Part shown: piece by piece, positions 26,583 to 34,368 of the stretch
Position numbering within the stretch: position 1 is the stretch's first letter
Layout of the letters: each line of letters starts with the position of its first letter
DNA from: an uncultured Muribaculaceae bacterium
GTDB lineage: Bacteria; Bacteroidota; Bacteroidia; Bacteroidales; Muribaculaceae
Direction: 5' to 3'
Assembly: GCA_910585275.1 (NCBI GenBank)
Contig: CAJUCW010000014.1
Coordinates: 1-64,000 of the forward strand
DNA: 64,000 bases
Notes under the pieces: model-generated
Seen by the model: only the letters and a program-made list of their open reading frames with translations
What the model was told of the DNA's origin: nothing
Databases searched by the model: none
Program-made: the position numbers and the translations under genes

Positions 26583-26693
26583 GGGTTTAAAGTTTAAGGT
26601 TTAGATATTACCATCAGCTAAAATCTATAATCTTGACGTAAAGCCCACCCCTAAACTTTAAACCTTAAACTCTAAACTCTAAACTTTAAACCA
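26583..26693. repeat. Inverted blocks of CTAAACT/TTAAACC heptamer repeats
   Basis: A minus-oriented block (about 26583-26605) and a plus-oriented block (about 26646-26693) of the motif seen at 11087-11127 face each other across about 40 bases and could form an imperfect hairpin. They lie inside the efflux operon, between the second permease and the adaptor. Confidence 0.6.
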
Positions 26694-26710
26694 ATAACCA
26701 ACAACATACA

Positions 26711-27811
26711 ATGAAAAAGTTTTTCAAAATTCTGCTATGGGTAGTGGTCGGCATCATCTTCGTCGGCACATTCTTCTATCTCTATCTGAATTCAAAAAAG
26801 GAGACTGAAAAATACTCTCTCAAGTATCCCTCCACGGAGACAATCGAGAAAACCACCGTGCTCACCGGGAAAATAGAGCCGCGTGACGAAATCGACATCA
26901 AGCCGCAAATCTCCGGAATCATCAGCGAGATACTCGTTGAAGCGGGCGACCATGTCAACAACGGCGATATAATCGCTAAAATAAAGGTTATTCCGGAAGA
27001 GTCGCAGTTGTCGTCGGCACTCAACCGCGTCTCGGTGGCTGAAATCACCCTCGAAGAGGCGCGTCGCACGTTCGAGCGTACCAAAAGCCTCTATGAGAAG
27101 AAATATGAAAGCCGGGAGAAGTATGAAACCGACGAATCCGCTTACGAAAGGGCTAAACGGGAGCTTGACCAGGCGCATGACCAGCTGAAGATTGTGCGCG
27201 AAGGTGTTTCTTCCGCCAATGCACAGGGTTCTAACACTCTTGTACGCTCCACAGTGACGGGTGTCGTGCTCGAAGTGCCTGTGAAAGTCGGTTCGTCGGT
27301 TATCCAGGCGAATACATTCAACGACGGCACCACCATCGCCAAGGTGGCTGACATGACCGACCTTATCTTCAAAGGGAAAGTTGATGAAACGGAGGTTGAC
27401 CTTCTTAAGGAGGGAATGAACGTCAATATTTCAGTGGGGGCCATAGCCGGTTCCGATTATCCTGCCGTAATAGAGAAAATCGCGCCTATGGCAAGCGACG
27501 ACAACGGCACAAACACCTTCGAAGTGAAAGCCGCCCTGACCGCTGAAGAAAGCGCCCAGCTCCGTGCCGGCTATAGCGCCAACGCCAACGTGGTGCTTGA
27601 AAGTGCGAAAGACGTGCTGGCTGTGCCTGAGAGTGTCGTGGAATATGAAGGCGACAAAGCATACGTCTATGTGATGACTGACTCCGTGCCGGCGCAGAAA
27701 TTCAATAAGACAGAAGTAAAGGTTGGTCTTTCCGACGGTCTTATGGTGGAGGTGAAGTCGAATGGTATCTCTAAAAAGACTCCGCTGAGGGGCAACGTAA
27801 TCAAAGAATAA
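26711..27811 (+). CDS. Periplasmic adaptor (HlyD/MacA-like) of an efflux system
   Basis: A 366-residue membrane fusion protein. One N-terminal TM helix (FFKILLWVVVGIIFVGTFFYLYL) is followed by the biotinyl-lipoyl-like half (GKIEPRDEIDIKPQISGIIS, with VEAGDHVNNGDIIAKI), an alpha-helical hairpin (about residues 95-165), the second lipoyl half (STVTGVVLEVPVKVGSSV), and a beta-barrel region. It would link the inner-membrane MacB-like pump to the outer-membrane TolC-like channel. The next gene begins 4 bases after its stop. Confidence 0.94.
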   Translation: MKKFFKILLWVVVGIIFVGTFFYLYLNSKKETEKYSLKYPSTETIEKTTVLTGKIEPRDEIDIKPQISGIISEILVEAGDHVNNGDIIAKIKVIPEESQLSSALNRVSVAEITLEEARRTFERTKSLYEKKYESREKYETDESAYERAKRELDQAHDQLKIVREGVSSANAQGSNTLVRSTVTGVVLEVPVKVGSSVIQANTFNDGTTIAKVADMTDLIFKGKVDETEVDLLKEGMNVNISVGAIAGSDYPAVIEKIAPMASDDNGTNTFEVKAALTAEESAQLRAGYSANANVVLESAKDVLAVPESVVEYEGDKAYVYVMTDSVPAQKFNKTEVKVGLSDGLMVEVKSNGISKKTPLRGNVIKE

Positions 27812-27815
27812 TGTT

Positions 27816-29120
27816 ATGAAACGTTTATATAAATCGGTACTCGGCTTGGTGATGGCGTTGGCTGCCGGTCAGCCGGCATGGGGAGTGGAATGGTCGCTCG
27901 ACAGTTGTATAAATTATGCCGTCGCCCACAATGTCGGCATCTTGCAGCAGGAACTCCGCATCGAAGAAGGGAAGCAGTCGCTTACAGCTGCTAAAGACAG
28001 ATTTTTGCCTACGTTGGATGCTTCGGCGTCGCAGTCGTTCAATTTCGGACGCGCCCTTCAGGTCGATAATACGTATGCCGACCGCAACACCTCCAATTTC
28101 GGATGGAACGTCGGTTTAAGTATGCCTCTGTTCCAGGGGATGGCTGAATACCGCAACATCAAAGTGGCGAAAGCGAATATAAGGCAGTATGTGCTTGAAA
28201 ACGAAGCGGCGAAAGACAACGTCACGCTCAATGTGATTTCGCAATATCTTCAGGTGCTTTACGCCAAGGAGGTGGCGCAGACGGCGCGTTCGCAGGCTGA
28301 ATATTCCGCCTTCGAGGTGGAGCGTCAGAAGGCGTTGATAGAGGCTGGAAAGGTGGCCGAGGCCACTCTCTACGACCTCGAATCGGTGGCGGCGCAAGAC
28401 CGCTTGCAGGTTGTCACAGCCGAAAACGACATCCGGACAGCCCTTGTGAATCTTGCCAACCTTCTCCAGCTTCGCGGCATAGAAGGGTTTGACGTGAGGC
28501 CACTGAATGAAGGTGAGCCGACCATTCCCGGGCCCGACCAGGTTTATTCCGAGGCTTTGGTTTCCAACAGTTCGCTGCAGGCTGCCCGTCAGTCGGTGAC
28601 GGTTGCCAACGAGAATATTTCGCTTGCAAAGGCGGGGTATCTCCCTACGTTGAGTTTCAGTGCTGGCACAGGGTCGAGTTATTATAAGGTGAGCGGTTTC
28701 CCGGGAGACGGTTTCGGGCCGCAGATGCGCCATAACCTTTCAACCTATCTTGGGTTCTCATTGAGGATTCCTATTTTCGACGGTTTCAATACACGCAACA
28801 GCGTAAGGCGCGCACAACTCCAGAAAACGAATGCCGAACTGAGCTACGACCAGCGTAACGTTGACCTATATAAAGACATACAGTTGGCATATTATCAAGC
28901 GGTCGGTGCGAGGGAACGCTATCAGACGGCAGGTGAAACCTTGGAAAAGACGCGTCTGTCGTTTGAATCCACGAGGGAACGTTTCAACCTCGGCAGGGCG
29001 ACCCAAGCCGATTATGAACAGGCTAAAAACAATCTTTTCAGAACGGAAGTAAGCCGCATCCAGGCGCACTACGAATATCTCATGCGCCACCGCATCCTCC
29101 TCTTCTACGGCAAAATGTAA
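27816..29120 (+). CDS. TolC-family outer membrane efflux protein
   Basis: A 434-residue protein with a signal peptide and two repeated helical halves typical of outer membrane efflux channels: WSLDSCINYAVAHNVGIL at the start, SLSMPLF- and LRIPIFDGFNTRNSVRRA-type beta strands in each half, and a C-terminal AQADYEQAKNNLFRTE helix. It completes the tripartite efflux operon. The start at 27816 (MKRLYKS) is preferred; an out-of-frame ATG at 27811 overlaps the adaptor stop. A perfect 28-bp hairpin begins 28 bases after its stop and may end the transcript. Confidence 0.94.
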   Translation: MKRLYKSVLGLVMALAAGQPAWGVEWSLDSCINYAVAHNVGILQQELRIEEGKQSLTAAKDRFLPTLDASASQSFNFGRALQVDNTYADRNTSNFGWNVGLSMPLFQGMAEYRNIKVAKANIRQYVLENEAAKDNVTLNVISQYLQVLYAKEVAQTARSQAEYSAFEVERQKALIEAGKVAEATLYDLESVAAQDRLQVVTAENDIRTALVNLANLLQLRGIEGFDVRPLNEGEPTIPGPDQVYSEALVSNSSLQAARQSVTVANENISLAKAGYLPTLSFSAGTGSSYYKVSGFPGDGFGPQMRHNLSTYLGFSLRIPIFDGFNTRNSVRRAQLQKTNAELSYDQRNVDLYKDIQLAYYQAVGARERYQTAGETLEKTRLSFESTRERFNLGRATQADYEQAKNNLFRTEVSRIQAHYEYLMRHRILLFYGKM

Positions 29121-29147
29121 CAACCAGCACAACCAATACAACTATTT

Positions 29148-29217
29148 TCAAACCAGGACAACCAAGGACAACCAGCATTATAAAAAAATCTGGTTGTCCT
29201 TGGTTGTCCTGGTTTGA
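29148..29217. repeat. Perfect 28-bp inverted repeat of CAACC/AGGAC units (copy 1)
   Basis: The left arm (29148-29175) and right arm (29190-29217) are exact complements around a 14-base loop, CATTATAAAAAAAT. The arms are themselves made of repeating (A)GGACAACCA units. More GGTTGT-type units continue to about 29280. A related copy in opposite orientation lies at 29763-29817. Confidence 0.8.
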
Positions 29218-29289
29218 GAATAAAGAACAGGTTGCTCTGTTTGTTCTGGTTTGAGAATGGTTTTCCTGGTTGTTTTGGTTGGATAATTA

Positions 29290-29667
29290 CTAATTGCTCA
29301 TCGCTAATTGTCTAATCGATCTATATCCGTCCCAGATAATTAGCAATGCGAATGGCAGAGCGCACCACACCGGCGAGAATGTCAGGAAAATCCACACCAC
29401 TCCAAGCAGGCGGCTGCACGTTTCCAATGTCACACGTCGTTTCGGTTCCATTTCCACCACTTCTTTCTTGGAGACAAGCACGTAAGTCATCCATACGAGC
29501 CAGCAAAACAGTATCGTGCCTCCAACTATGGCTGCTCCCAGGGCAAGTTGGGAAAATTCATTTGCAATCGTTGTTGCTGCTGCCATAGTTGCCAGGCAGC
29601 AAACGAAAAAGAAAATCAAAACTTCACTGAAAGCGGTGTTCGCTGCTGCAAATAATCTGTTCCTCAT
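29290..29667 (-). CDS. Small membrane protein of unknown function
   Basis: A 125-residue protein with about three or four hydrophobic helices (FSEVLIFFFVCCLATMAAA, ALGAAIVGGTILFCWLVWMTY, then LLGVVWIFLTFSPVWCALP). A charged loop, SKKEVVEMEPKRR, separates the second and third. I do not recognise a family. It stands alone on the minus strand between two oppositely oriented CAACC hairpin repeats. Possible mobility with those repeats is speculative. Confidence 0.55.
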   Translation of the reverse strand: MRNRLFAAANTAFSEVLIFFFVCCLATMAAATTIANEFSQLALGAAIVGGTILFCWLVWMTYVLVSKKEVVEMEPKRRVTLETCSRLLGVVWIFLTFSPVWCALPFALLIIWDGYRSIRQLAMSN

Positions 29668-29762
29668 ATCTGTTATAATTGTTTTAAAAGCTATTTACCT
29701 ACAAAGTTAATTAAAAAATCCGAAACAAAACCTTTCCACCAATTCAACTACGGTTTAAAACC

Positions 29763-29817
29763 AACCAGAGCAACCAGATTTTTTATAATGCTGGTTGTCC
29801 TTGGTTGTTCTGGTTGG
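29763..29817. repeat. CAACC hairpin repeat (copy 2, opposite orientation)
   Basis: AACCAGAGCAACCAG (29763-29777) pairs imperfectly with the CTGGTTGTCCTTGGTTG segment starting at 29791, around the loop ATTTTTTATAATG. That loop is the reverse complement of the copy 1 loop less one A, so this is an inverted, partly diverged copy. GGTTG-type units continue to about 29850. Confidence 0.7.
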
Positions 29818-29886
29818 TTATTTTACAGTTGTATTGGTTGTACTGGTTGGATAACGACTAACCATTGACTTTTTTGAAGATTGGTG

Positions 29887-29916
29887 TTGTTGTGACAGAT
29901 TCTTTTATTACATTTG
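29887..29916 (+). promoter_or_regulatory. Promoter of the unknown four-gene cluster
   Basis: TTG at 29887-29889 and TACATTTG at 29909-29916 are separated by 19 bases. The transcript would start near 29923, so the first gene must start at the ATG at 29944 and not at the TTG at 29914. Confidence 0.6.
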
Positions 29917-29943
29917 CATCCGTTAAAACAGCTACTGTTTGAT

Positions 29944-31053
29944 ATGACCGAGGAAGAACTGAATGATTTGAACGTTAGCCTTTGGAAGGAGTGGACACTC
30001 AAGGCCACTGAAGTGAACTGCTGCAAGTTGTGTTGTGCGGTGGTTGATGACGACACGGCAATACAGTTTCTGAGGTATATACAGGGGTTCGGTGTGTCTG
30101 ACAGGATACGGCGCCAGATAGATAGTATCGCGCGTGGCGAACTCATATTGCCCGGACTGGACTGCACGCTTCGCGGCATACGTCAGAAGAACCATCTTAT
30201 GTATAAGATAGAGCCACTGGAGCATCCAACCGGCAACGCACGTTATGAGTTTCTTGTGGAGTATGACCGGATGGAACCAAATGTGGGAATCTATCTCGGA
30301 TGCAAATGCGTCACAGCCGAAAACGCCGACCACCGCGAGATGATAAAGGTGTGTGTAGAGGAGTGGAAAAACATACGCGACCATATTTGCACCGTGCTCA
30401 ACAACAGTTTTCCCGACAAAGAATTCCGCCATAGGTTCAGGATAACGGACAACGGACAGGAGAAGACTTTCTGGCCCACGTGGATAGGGTTATACGATGA
30501 CGAGGACATGGAGTTCGCGCTGACAGTGCTACGCATATTCCGCAAGACCTACGAGCAATATTTCAACGGTACGCTAAAAGAATGCCGGCATCTAAAGCCG
30601 ATAGCCTACCGGCACGTGGCGGCATCTTTTACGGAGTCAACTTTCATGGAGTTGGAGAGAACCATAGCGAAGGCTTATGGAAAAGTGAACGGTGAATCCG
30701 CGATGGGGCTTTTCCAACGTTTCATCCTTAACGCCTCCTTCAGGGGTATATTCTCCCCCGACCCGTCATACGACCTTGCCTGGCGATATATGGGCGATGG
30801 GAATTCGGGACTGACAGGGTCGAACATAGAGTTCGCCACACTCATGCGCACCCTGATAATCGAAATCGGGGCAAGGGTCGGGGTGAAGACCGAAGGAATA
30901 AAGACACCGTGGAATAATATTTTCAAGGTATTTCTCGACTCGGAAGGGGTGGCATACAACAGTGCCACCCGCACACAGTGGCAGAACGCGCTCGACGACA
31001 CCGTTATGGCTTGCGAAAATGCTGTGAGGACTTGTCTGGACTCCGAAAGCTGA
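29944..31053 (+). CDS. Unrecognised protein, first gene of a four-gene cluster
   Basis: A 369-residue soluble protein with no family I recognise. It has an early Cys group (NCCKLCCAVVDD), an aromatic-rich middle (WPTWIGLYDDEDMEFALTVL), and a mainly helical C-terminal part. There is no signal peptide or TM helix. The start at 29944 (MTEEELNDLNVSLWKEW) is fixed by the promoter at 29887-29916. It is followed after 91 bases by a large membrane protein and two small genes on the same strand, which suggests a joint function. That function is unknown. Confidence 0.65.
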   Translation: MTEEELNDLNVSLWKEWTLKATEVNCCKLCCAVVDDDTAIQFLRYIQGFGVSDRIRRQIDSIARGELILPGLDCTLRGIRQKNHLMYKIEPLEHPTGNARYEFLVEYDRMEPNVGIYLGCKCVTAENADHREMIKVCVEEWKNIRDHICTVLNNSFPDKEFRHRFRITDNGQEKTFWPTWIGLYDDEDMEFALTVLRIFRKTYEQYFNGTLKECRHLKPIAYRHVAASFTESTFMELERTIAKAYGKVNGESAMGLFQRFILNASFRGIFSPDPSYDLAWRYMGDGNSGLTGSNIEFATLMRTLIIEIGARVGVKTEGIKTPWNNIFKVFLDSEGVAYNSATRTQWQNALDDTVMACENAVRTCLDSES

Positions 31054-31144
31054 GAGCGGAACGTGCTCTAAAATAAATATACGTATATTTCGGTAGAGGA
31101 GACGATGTGCTTATTTTGCGGCGTAATCAAAACACAACCGCATT

Positions 31145-32725
31145 ATGAATATAGAAGAACAAACCGGAAATGTCGTCGTAGAAGTCGCGAATGGAAATAT
31201 AGTGATGGAGAGTCAGGCGGCGGGTTCGGCAGTATTGCCGGCAGTAATCAGGGAAATCGACACGTATATCGGGCAGACGTTCGATGCCATGACAGAGATT
31301 GACAAGGCGTATGGAAAGGTGTCTGATTTTTTTATGGAGCAGGCTGAAAAGATAGCCGGCGAAAGGGATTTCGAGAAACTGTCGGACGCGGAACAGAAAG
31401 CGTCAATGGCGTTTCTGGGAGCAGCCTTGGCCGTGGAAGGTTTATCGGCAGTGACCAGAGGGATAAAGGAAACCATGGCTTTGGAGAATGTGAAGCGCTT
31501 GCACAGGAAAGTGGCGACCGACCGGATAGAATCACTGCCGAGGATGATAGAGAGGGCAGAGCGTTGCCACAACGAGGCAGCTGAGATTCTCAGCCGACAT
31601 AACGGGGAGCTATTCAGCAAAAAAAAGTTAAAGGAAACATTTGAAGGAACAGCCGGCTTGCTTGAAGCGGAGCTGTGCCAGTTTCGCGACTTGCGATTCC
31701 GACTGGACATGCTATTATGGCTAAAAGACGAATATGAGGCGTGGCTTGATGGCCGACTTTATTCCGACACTCCCATGCCCACCACCGGGCAGGCAACTGT
31801 TGCGGCAATTTATGTTGCTTATGGCGAGCGGATGCCGGTCAGCAGGGAGAAACATAAAAAGGACTTGGAGAGATATGGTAAAGACGTACTTGCGGCGTTC
31901 AAAAGCACAGACAAAGACAGTTTCACGGCTTTTCAGATACTGGCGGTGATAGACGACCAGATTATGGCGGTGCTTGAACATGCCAGCCAGGACAAGGATC
32001 CGCTTGCCGTGGCGCGCGTAAAGGGCGGCGACGGGGAGGAAGAGTATGACATGGATAAGCTGTCGGTGAAATGTCTTTATGCCTACATTTATAGCAGTAG
32101 TGGCGTGGTTGACATGCCTCCGGTGGATGAAGCTTTGAACAATAGCCCTGTGGTAGGAAATTCTTGCAGCTTCTATAAATCATTCGGAAAAATCATGGAT
32201 GACTACAACCGGGGCTCGATGCTGACAGTGGTTTCCGGACTCATCATAGCGGCGGCAGCGATAATGCCGATATGGAACCTTGGTTGGAAATGGTATTGGG
32301 CTACGGCTTTGTCGGTAGTGGCTCTGCTTATGGTGGTGAAATGGTTTATAGCATCACCGTCGAAAAAGATTGAAGAGCGTACACGGACCAAGTTCGAGAT
32401 GATGAGTATCAACTATGAATATCGTCTTGCGAAGAACGCAGGCATGATAGAGCCGAAATCGAGAGTGAAAGAAATGGCAAAAAGCCGAAACGATTTCTGG
32501 ACAGGGCTTATAATAGGAGGTCTTTTGGGTAGTATATTTTTCCCGATTGGCACGATTATAGGTGCAGTTGTCGGTGCTATTTTAGGGAGTTCTTCTTTCG
32601 ATTCGGATTCCCATGGAAACGGATGGGAGGCGATAAGGATTTATAAACCTGCCAAACAATGGATTAAAATAGTGATTTTGGGCCTGTTTTTGGCGTTTGA
32701 AGTCTATGCATTATTTATAAAATAA
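31145..32725 (+). CDS. Unrecognised membrane protein with glycine-rich C-terminal segment
   Basis: A 526-residue protein without a recognised family. Residues 1 to about 340 are soluble and strongly helical, with a long charged coiled-coil-like region. A TM pair lies near 360-378 and 385-402. A glycine-rich hydrophobic stretch at about 454-482 (GLIIGGLLG then GTIIGAVVGAILG) has GxxxG spacing like glycine-zipper membrane segments, and a last TM helix ends at the C-terminus. Such zippers occur in some oligomerising or membrane-permeabilising proteins; a role here is only inferred. It lies between the 369-residue gene and a 73-residue gene that starts 6 bases after its stop. Confidence 0.7.
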   Translation: MNIEEQTGNVVVEVANGNIVMESQAAGSAVLPAVIREIDTYIGQTFDAMTEIDKAYGKVSDFFMEQAEKIAGERDFEKLSDAEQKASMAFLGAALAVEGLSAVTRGIKETMALENVKRLHRKVATDRIESLPRMIERAERCHNEAAEILSRHNGELFSKKKLKETFEGTAGLLEAELCQFRDLRFRLDMLLWLKDEYEAWLDGRLYSDTPMPTTGQATVAAIYVAYGERMPVSREKHKKDLERYGKDVLAAFKSTDKDSFTAFQILAVIDDQIMAVLEHASQDKDPLAVARVKGGDGEEEYDMDKLSVKCLYAYIYSSSGVVDMPPVDEALNNSPVVGNSCSFYKSFGKIMDDYNRGSMLTVVSGLIIAAAAIMPIWNLGWKWYWATALSVVALLMVVKWFIASPSKKIEERTRTKFEMMSINYEYRLAKNAGMIEPKSRVKEMAKSRNDFWTGLIIGGLLGSIFFPIGTIIGAVVGAILGSSSFDSDSHGNGWEAIRIYKPAKQWIKIVILGLFLAFEVYALFIK

Positions 32726-32731
32726 GTTATT

Positions 32732-32953
32732 ATGGCTCTTTATAGAATTACTACGAAGAAATCGTTTAACGGAGGAACGCGCGGGTCGATAGACGCCGGC
32801 ATGAGTGTGGAGATATCGTCGATGATTCCTGTAATGGTTATCGGACCTTCGGCTGATAAAATCAACCAGTTGTTTATGAACAAGTATGGTGTGGATTTGA
32901 AGGGAATGAATGCTCTGAATTCAGTGTTTTTGAGTGTGACCAAAATCAGTTGA
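32732..32953 (+). CDS. Small protein, possibly DUF6140-like
   Basis: A 73-residue protein opening with MALYRITTKKSFNGG and ending in a KYGVDLKGMNALNSVFLSV segment. It resembles small Bacteroidota proteins annotated as DUF6140, from memory and not verified. No catalytic motif, TM helix or signal peptide is seen. It is tightly packed between the glycine-rich membrane protein (6 bases upstream) and the coiled-coil protein (2 bases downstream), so it is very probably part of the same unit. Confidence 0.6.
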   Translation: MALYRITTKKSFNGGTRGSIDAGMSVEISSMIPVMVIGPSADKINQLFMNKYGVDLKGMNALNSVFLSVTKIS

Positions 32954-32955
32954 TT

Positions 32956-33384
32956 ATGGAAAGCTATAGTGACTGCGGGCTTCAGCTGTATGAAGAAGCG
33001 GGGAGCAAAAGCGACCGACTTTCGGGCGAGTTGAAAAGGATGGTGGCAGGTGTTTCGGCACGTGCTATGCTCGAAAATGCGGGCGACATTGTGCGCGGCT
33101 GGAAGGAATTGCAGGCGATTAATATCCAAAGCCGCACATATCTTGCGCAACTAAGCATGAAATATGACCATGATTCCGAGAAGTTCAGGAGGATTCTGCA
33201 GGGTGCGGAACGCCGGTTGGACCGTCAGCTTGACGAGCTGTCGGATATGCGTCGCACGTTGATGACGATGTCGGTGTCATCGTCAAATGCCGATGAACTG
33301 AGGTCGCAGCGGATGCTTCTGGAGATGATAGCTGAGGCGCAGAAATCCTTCAATCATGAGATAGATCGTCTTTACGATCTTTAA
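32956..33384 (+). CDS. Small helical (coiled-coil) protein
   Basis: A 142-residue protein, almost entirely charged and helical (ERRLDRQLDELSDMRRTL and SQRMLLEMIAEAQKSFNHEI look like coiled coil). No family was recognised. The ATG at 32956 lies 2 bases after the upstream stop; an in-frame TTG at 32950 would overlap it. As the last gene of the cluster it could be a structural or regulatory partner of the membrane protein. That is an inference from position only. Confidence 0.6.
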   Translation: MESYSDCGLQLYEEAGSKSDRLSGELKRMVAGVSARAMLENAGDIVRGWKELQAINIQSRTYLAQLSMKYDHDSEKFRRILQGAERRLDRQLDELSDMRRTLMTMSVSSSNADELRSQRMLLEMIAEAQKSFNHEIDRLYDL

Positions 33385-33417
33385 AATCGTGATATCCACT
33401 TATATGACTTGCTTTAT

Positions 33418-33471
33418 GCCTCATGCGTACCTGTACGGTAGAAATTGTTCCGGATCAAGTATGCATGAGGC
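33418..33471. other. Long-armed hairpin after the unknown cluster
   Basis: GCCTCATGCGTAC (33418-33430) pairs with GTATGCATGAGGC (33459-33471), with one mismatch, across a 28-base loop. There is no T-run. It could be a transcript-end structure or part of a structured RNA. Confidence 0.45.
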
Positions 33472-33566
33472 AGTTGGATAAGCGTTGTCAGGCAGCCATG
33501 TTGTAAAACATATTCGGATATCGTCAAAAAAAGCTGTCGAAGTGGGTGTCCTTCACAGATAATTTG

Positions 33567-33574
33567 TAAATTTG
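33567..33574 (+). promoter_or_regulatory. Candidate -7 element in the spacer after the unknown cluster
   Basis: TAAATTTG matches TAnnTTTG and precedes a 46-codon ORF at 33608. No -33 element was identified. Confidence 0.35.
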
Positions 33575-33607
33575 CATTCGGTAATGGGGTAACACGGTGT
33601 AAAAGCC

Positions 33608-33748
33608 ATGCTGCGACAGAGGTCGGGCATACATCCCTTTACCAACGCCAAAGGCAATTTGCCAGTCGTTCCGAGTATCGAAATCGCCAACTTGACATAC
33701 TTGAGGGAACACACGGTGAAGGATGCCCACTTTCGGCAGCGTTTCTGA
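33608..33748 (+). CDS. Possible 46-residue ORF
   Basis: A short frame beginning MLRQRSGIHPFTNAKG and ending HFRQRF, 33 bases after a candidate -7 element. The composition is basic, and it is not recognised. It may be a gene relic or a leader. Support is weak beyond promoter placement. Confidence 0.25.
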   Translation: MLRQRSGIHPFTNAKGNLPVVPSIEIANLTYLREHTVKDAHFRQRF

Positions 33749-33866
33749 TCGGGACGTAAGAATGCGTCATCGTCATATCCGCACCGGACGTGGGGTGACG
33801 TATTCTTCAAGTTCTCTCAAAAAGGTGTTTGGCGATACCTGATACTCAAGGACGTGGAGCAAAGAA

Positions 33867-33915
33867 GCCTCACGTCTTTGGCGTTTTTATAACCTAACAT
33901 CGCTACCTGTGAGGC
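33867..33915 (+). other. Inverted repeat GCCTCAC...GTGAGGC with conserved ATAACCTAA
   Basis: GCCTCAC (33867-33873) and GTGAGGC (33909-33915) frame GTCTTT and TTATAACCTAA. A similar order (GTCTTT, ATAACCTAA, GTGAGGC) occurs at about 40979-41013, also upstream of sequence related to the 171-residue gene. It may be a leader RNA element shared by the two loci. Confidence 0.3.
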
Positions 33916-33945
33916 GTAGCAAAGAAACTCTTAAAATTTGAAATT

Positions 33946-34056
33946 ATGAAATGGTATTGTTCTAAATGTGGAAAAGTGGTTTATTCAAGTCTTATGCCAA
34001 TACCGACGGGATGGTGTTGTGGAAAATTTGGTGTTCACAGCTGGAAAAAATGCTGA
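33946..34056 (+). CDS. Very small Cys-rich protein (36 residues)
   Basis: The frame reads MKWYCSKCGKVVYSS and ends HSWKKC. It holds one CxxC near the start, a CC pair in the middle and a terminal Cys, the look of a minimal zinc-binding protein. It lies upstream of another small zinc-ribbon ORF on the same strand. No family was recognised, but the Cys pattern makes chance less likely. Confidence 0.5.
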   Translation: MKWYCSKCGKVVYSSLMPIPTGWCCGKFGVHSWKKC

Positions 34057-34224
34057 TACAAAGGTTTGTCATTCAATGACAATCGTTTCAATCAAGTCGA
34101 AATCCACATACCTTGACTAATTATGGCAAAGTATGTGGTTCTTTTTTGCCTGAATTGATATTGGAAATGAGTTGATGATTTCATGGTCAGGATGGAGAGT
34201 GCGTTGTAAAAAAACTATAAGGAA

Positions 34225-34368
34225 ATGATTACTGAGATTCAGAAACGGAGATGCTTGAATTGTGGGCATGAGTTTACCCATACTGATGGAGATTTTGTTT
34301 TGGTATTGTTTCCAAGATGTCCTAAGTGTGGGGTATTCTTTACGAGAAAAATCAGGGCGATGAAATGA
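34225..34368 (+). CDS. Small zinc-ribbon protein (47 residues)
   Basis: The sequence opens MITEIQKRRCLNCGHEF, and a second knuckle, RCPKCGVFF, follows about 20 residues later. Two CxxC pairs make a plausible zinc ribbon. Its stop overlaps the next gene's start (ATGA at 34365-34368), so it is translationally coupled to the 171-residue protein. The function is unknown; a DNA- or RNA-contacting accessory is possible. Confidence 0.55.
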   Translation: MITEIQKRRCLNCGHEFTHTDGDFVLVLFPRCPKCGVFFTRKIRAMK

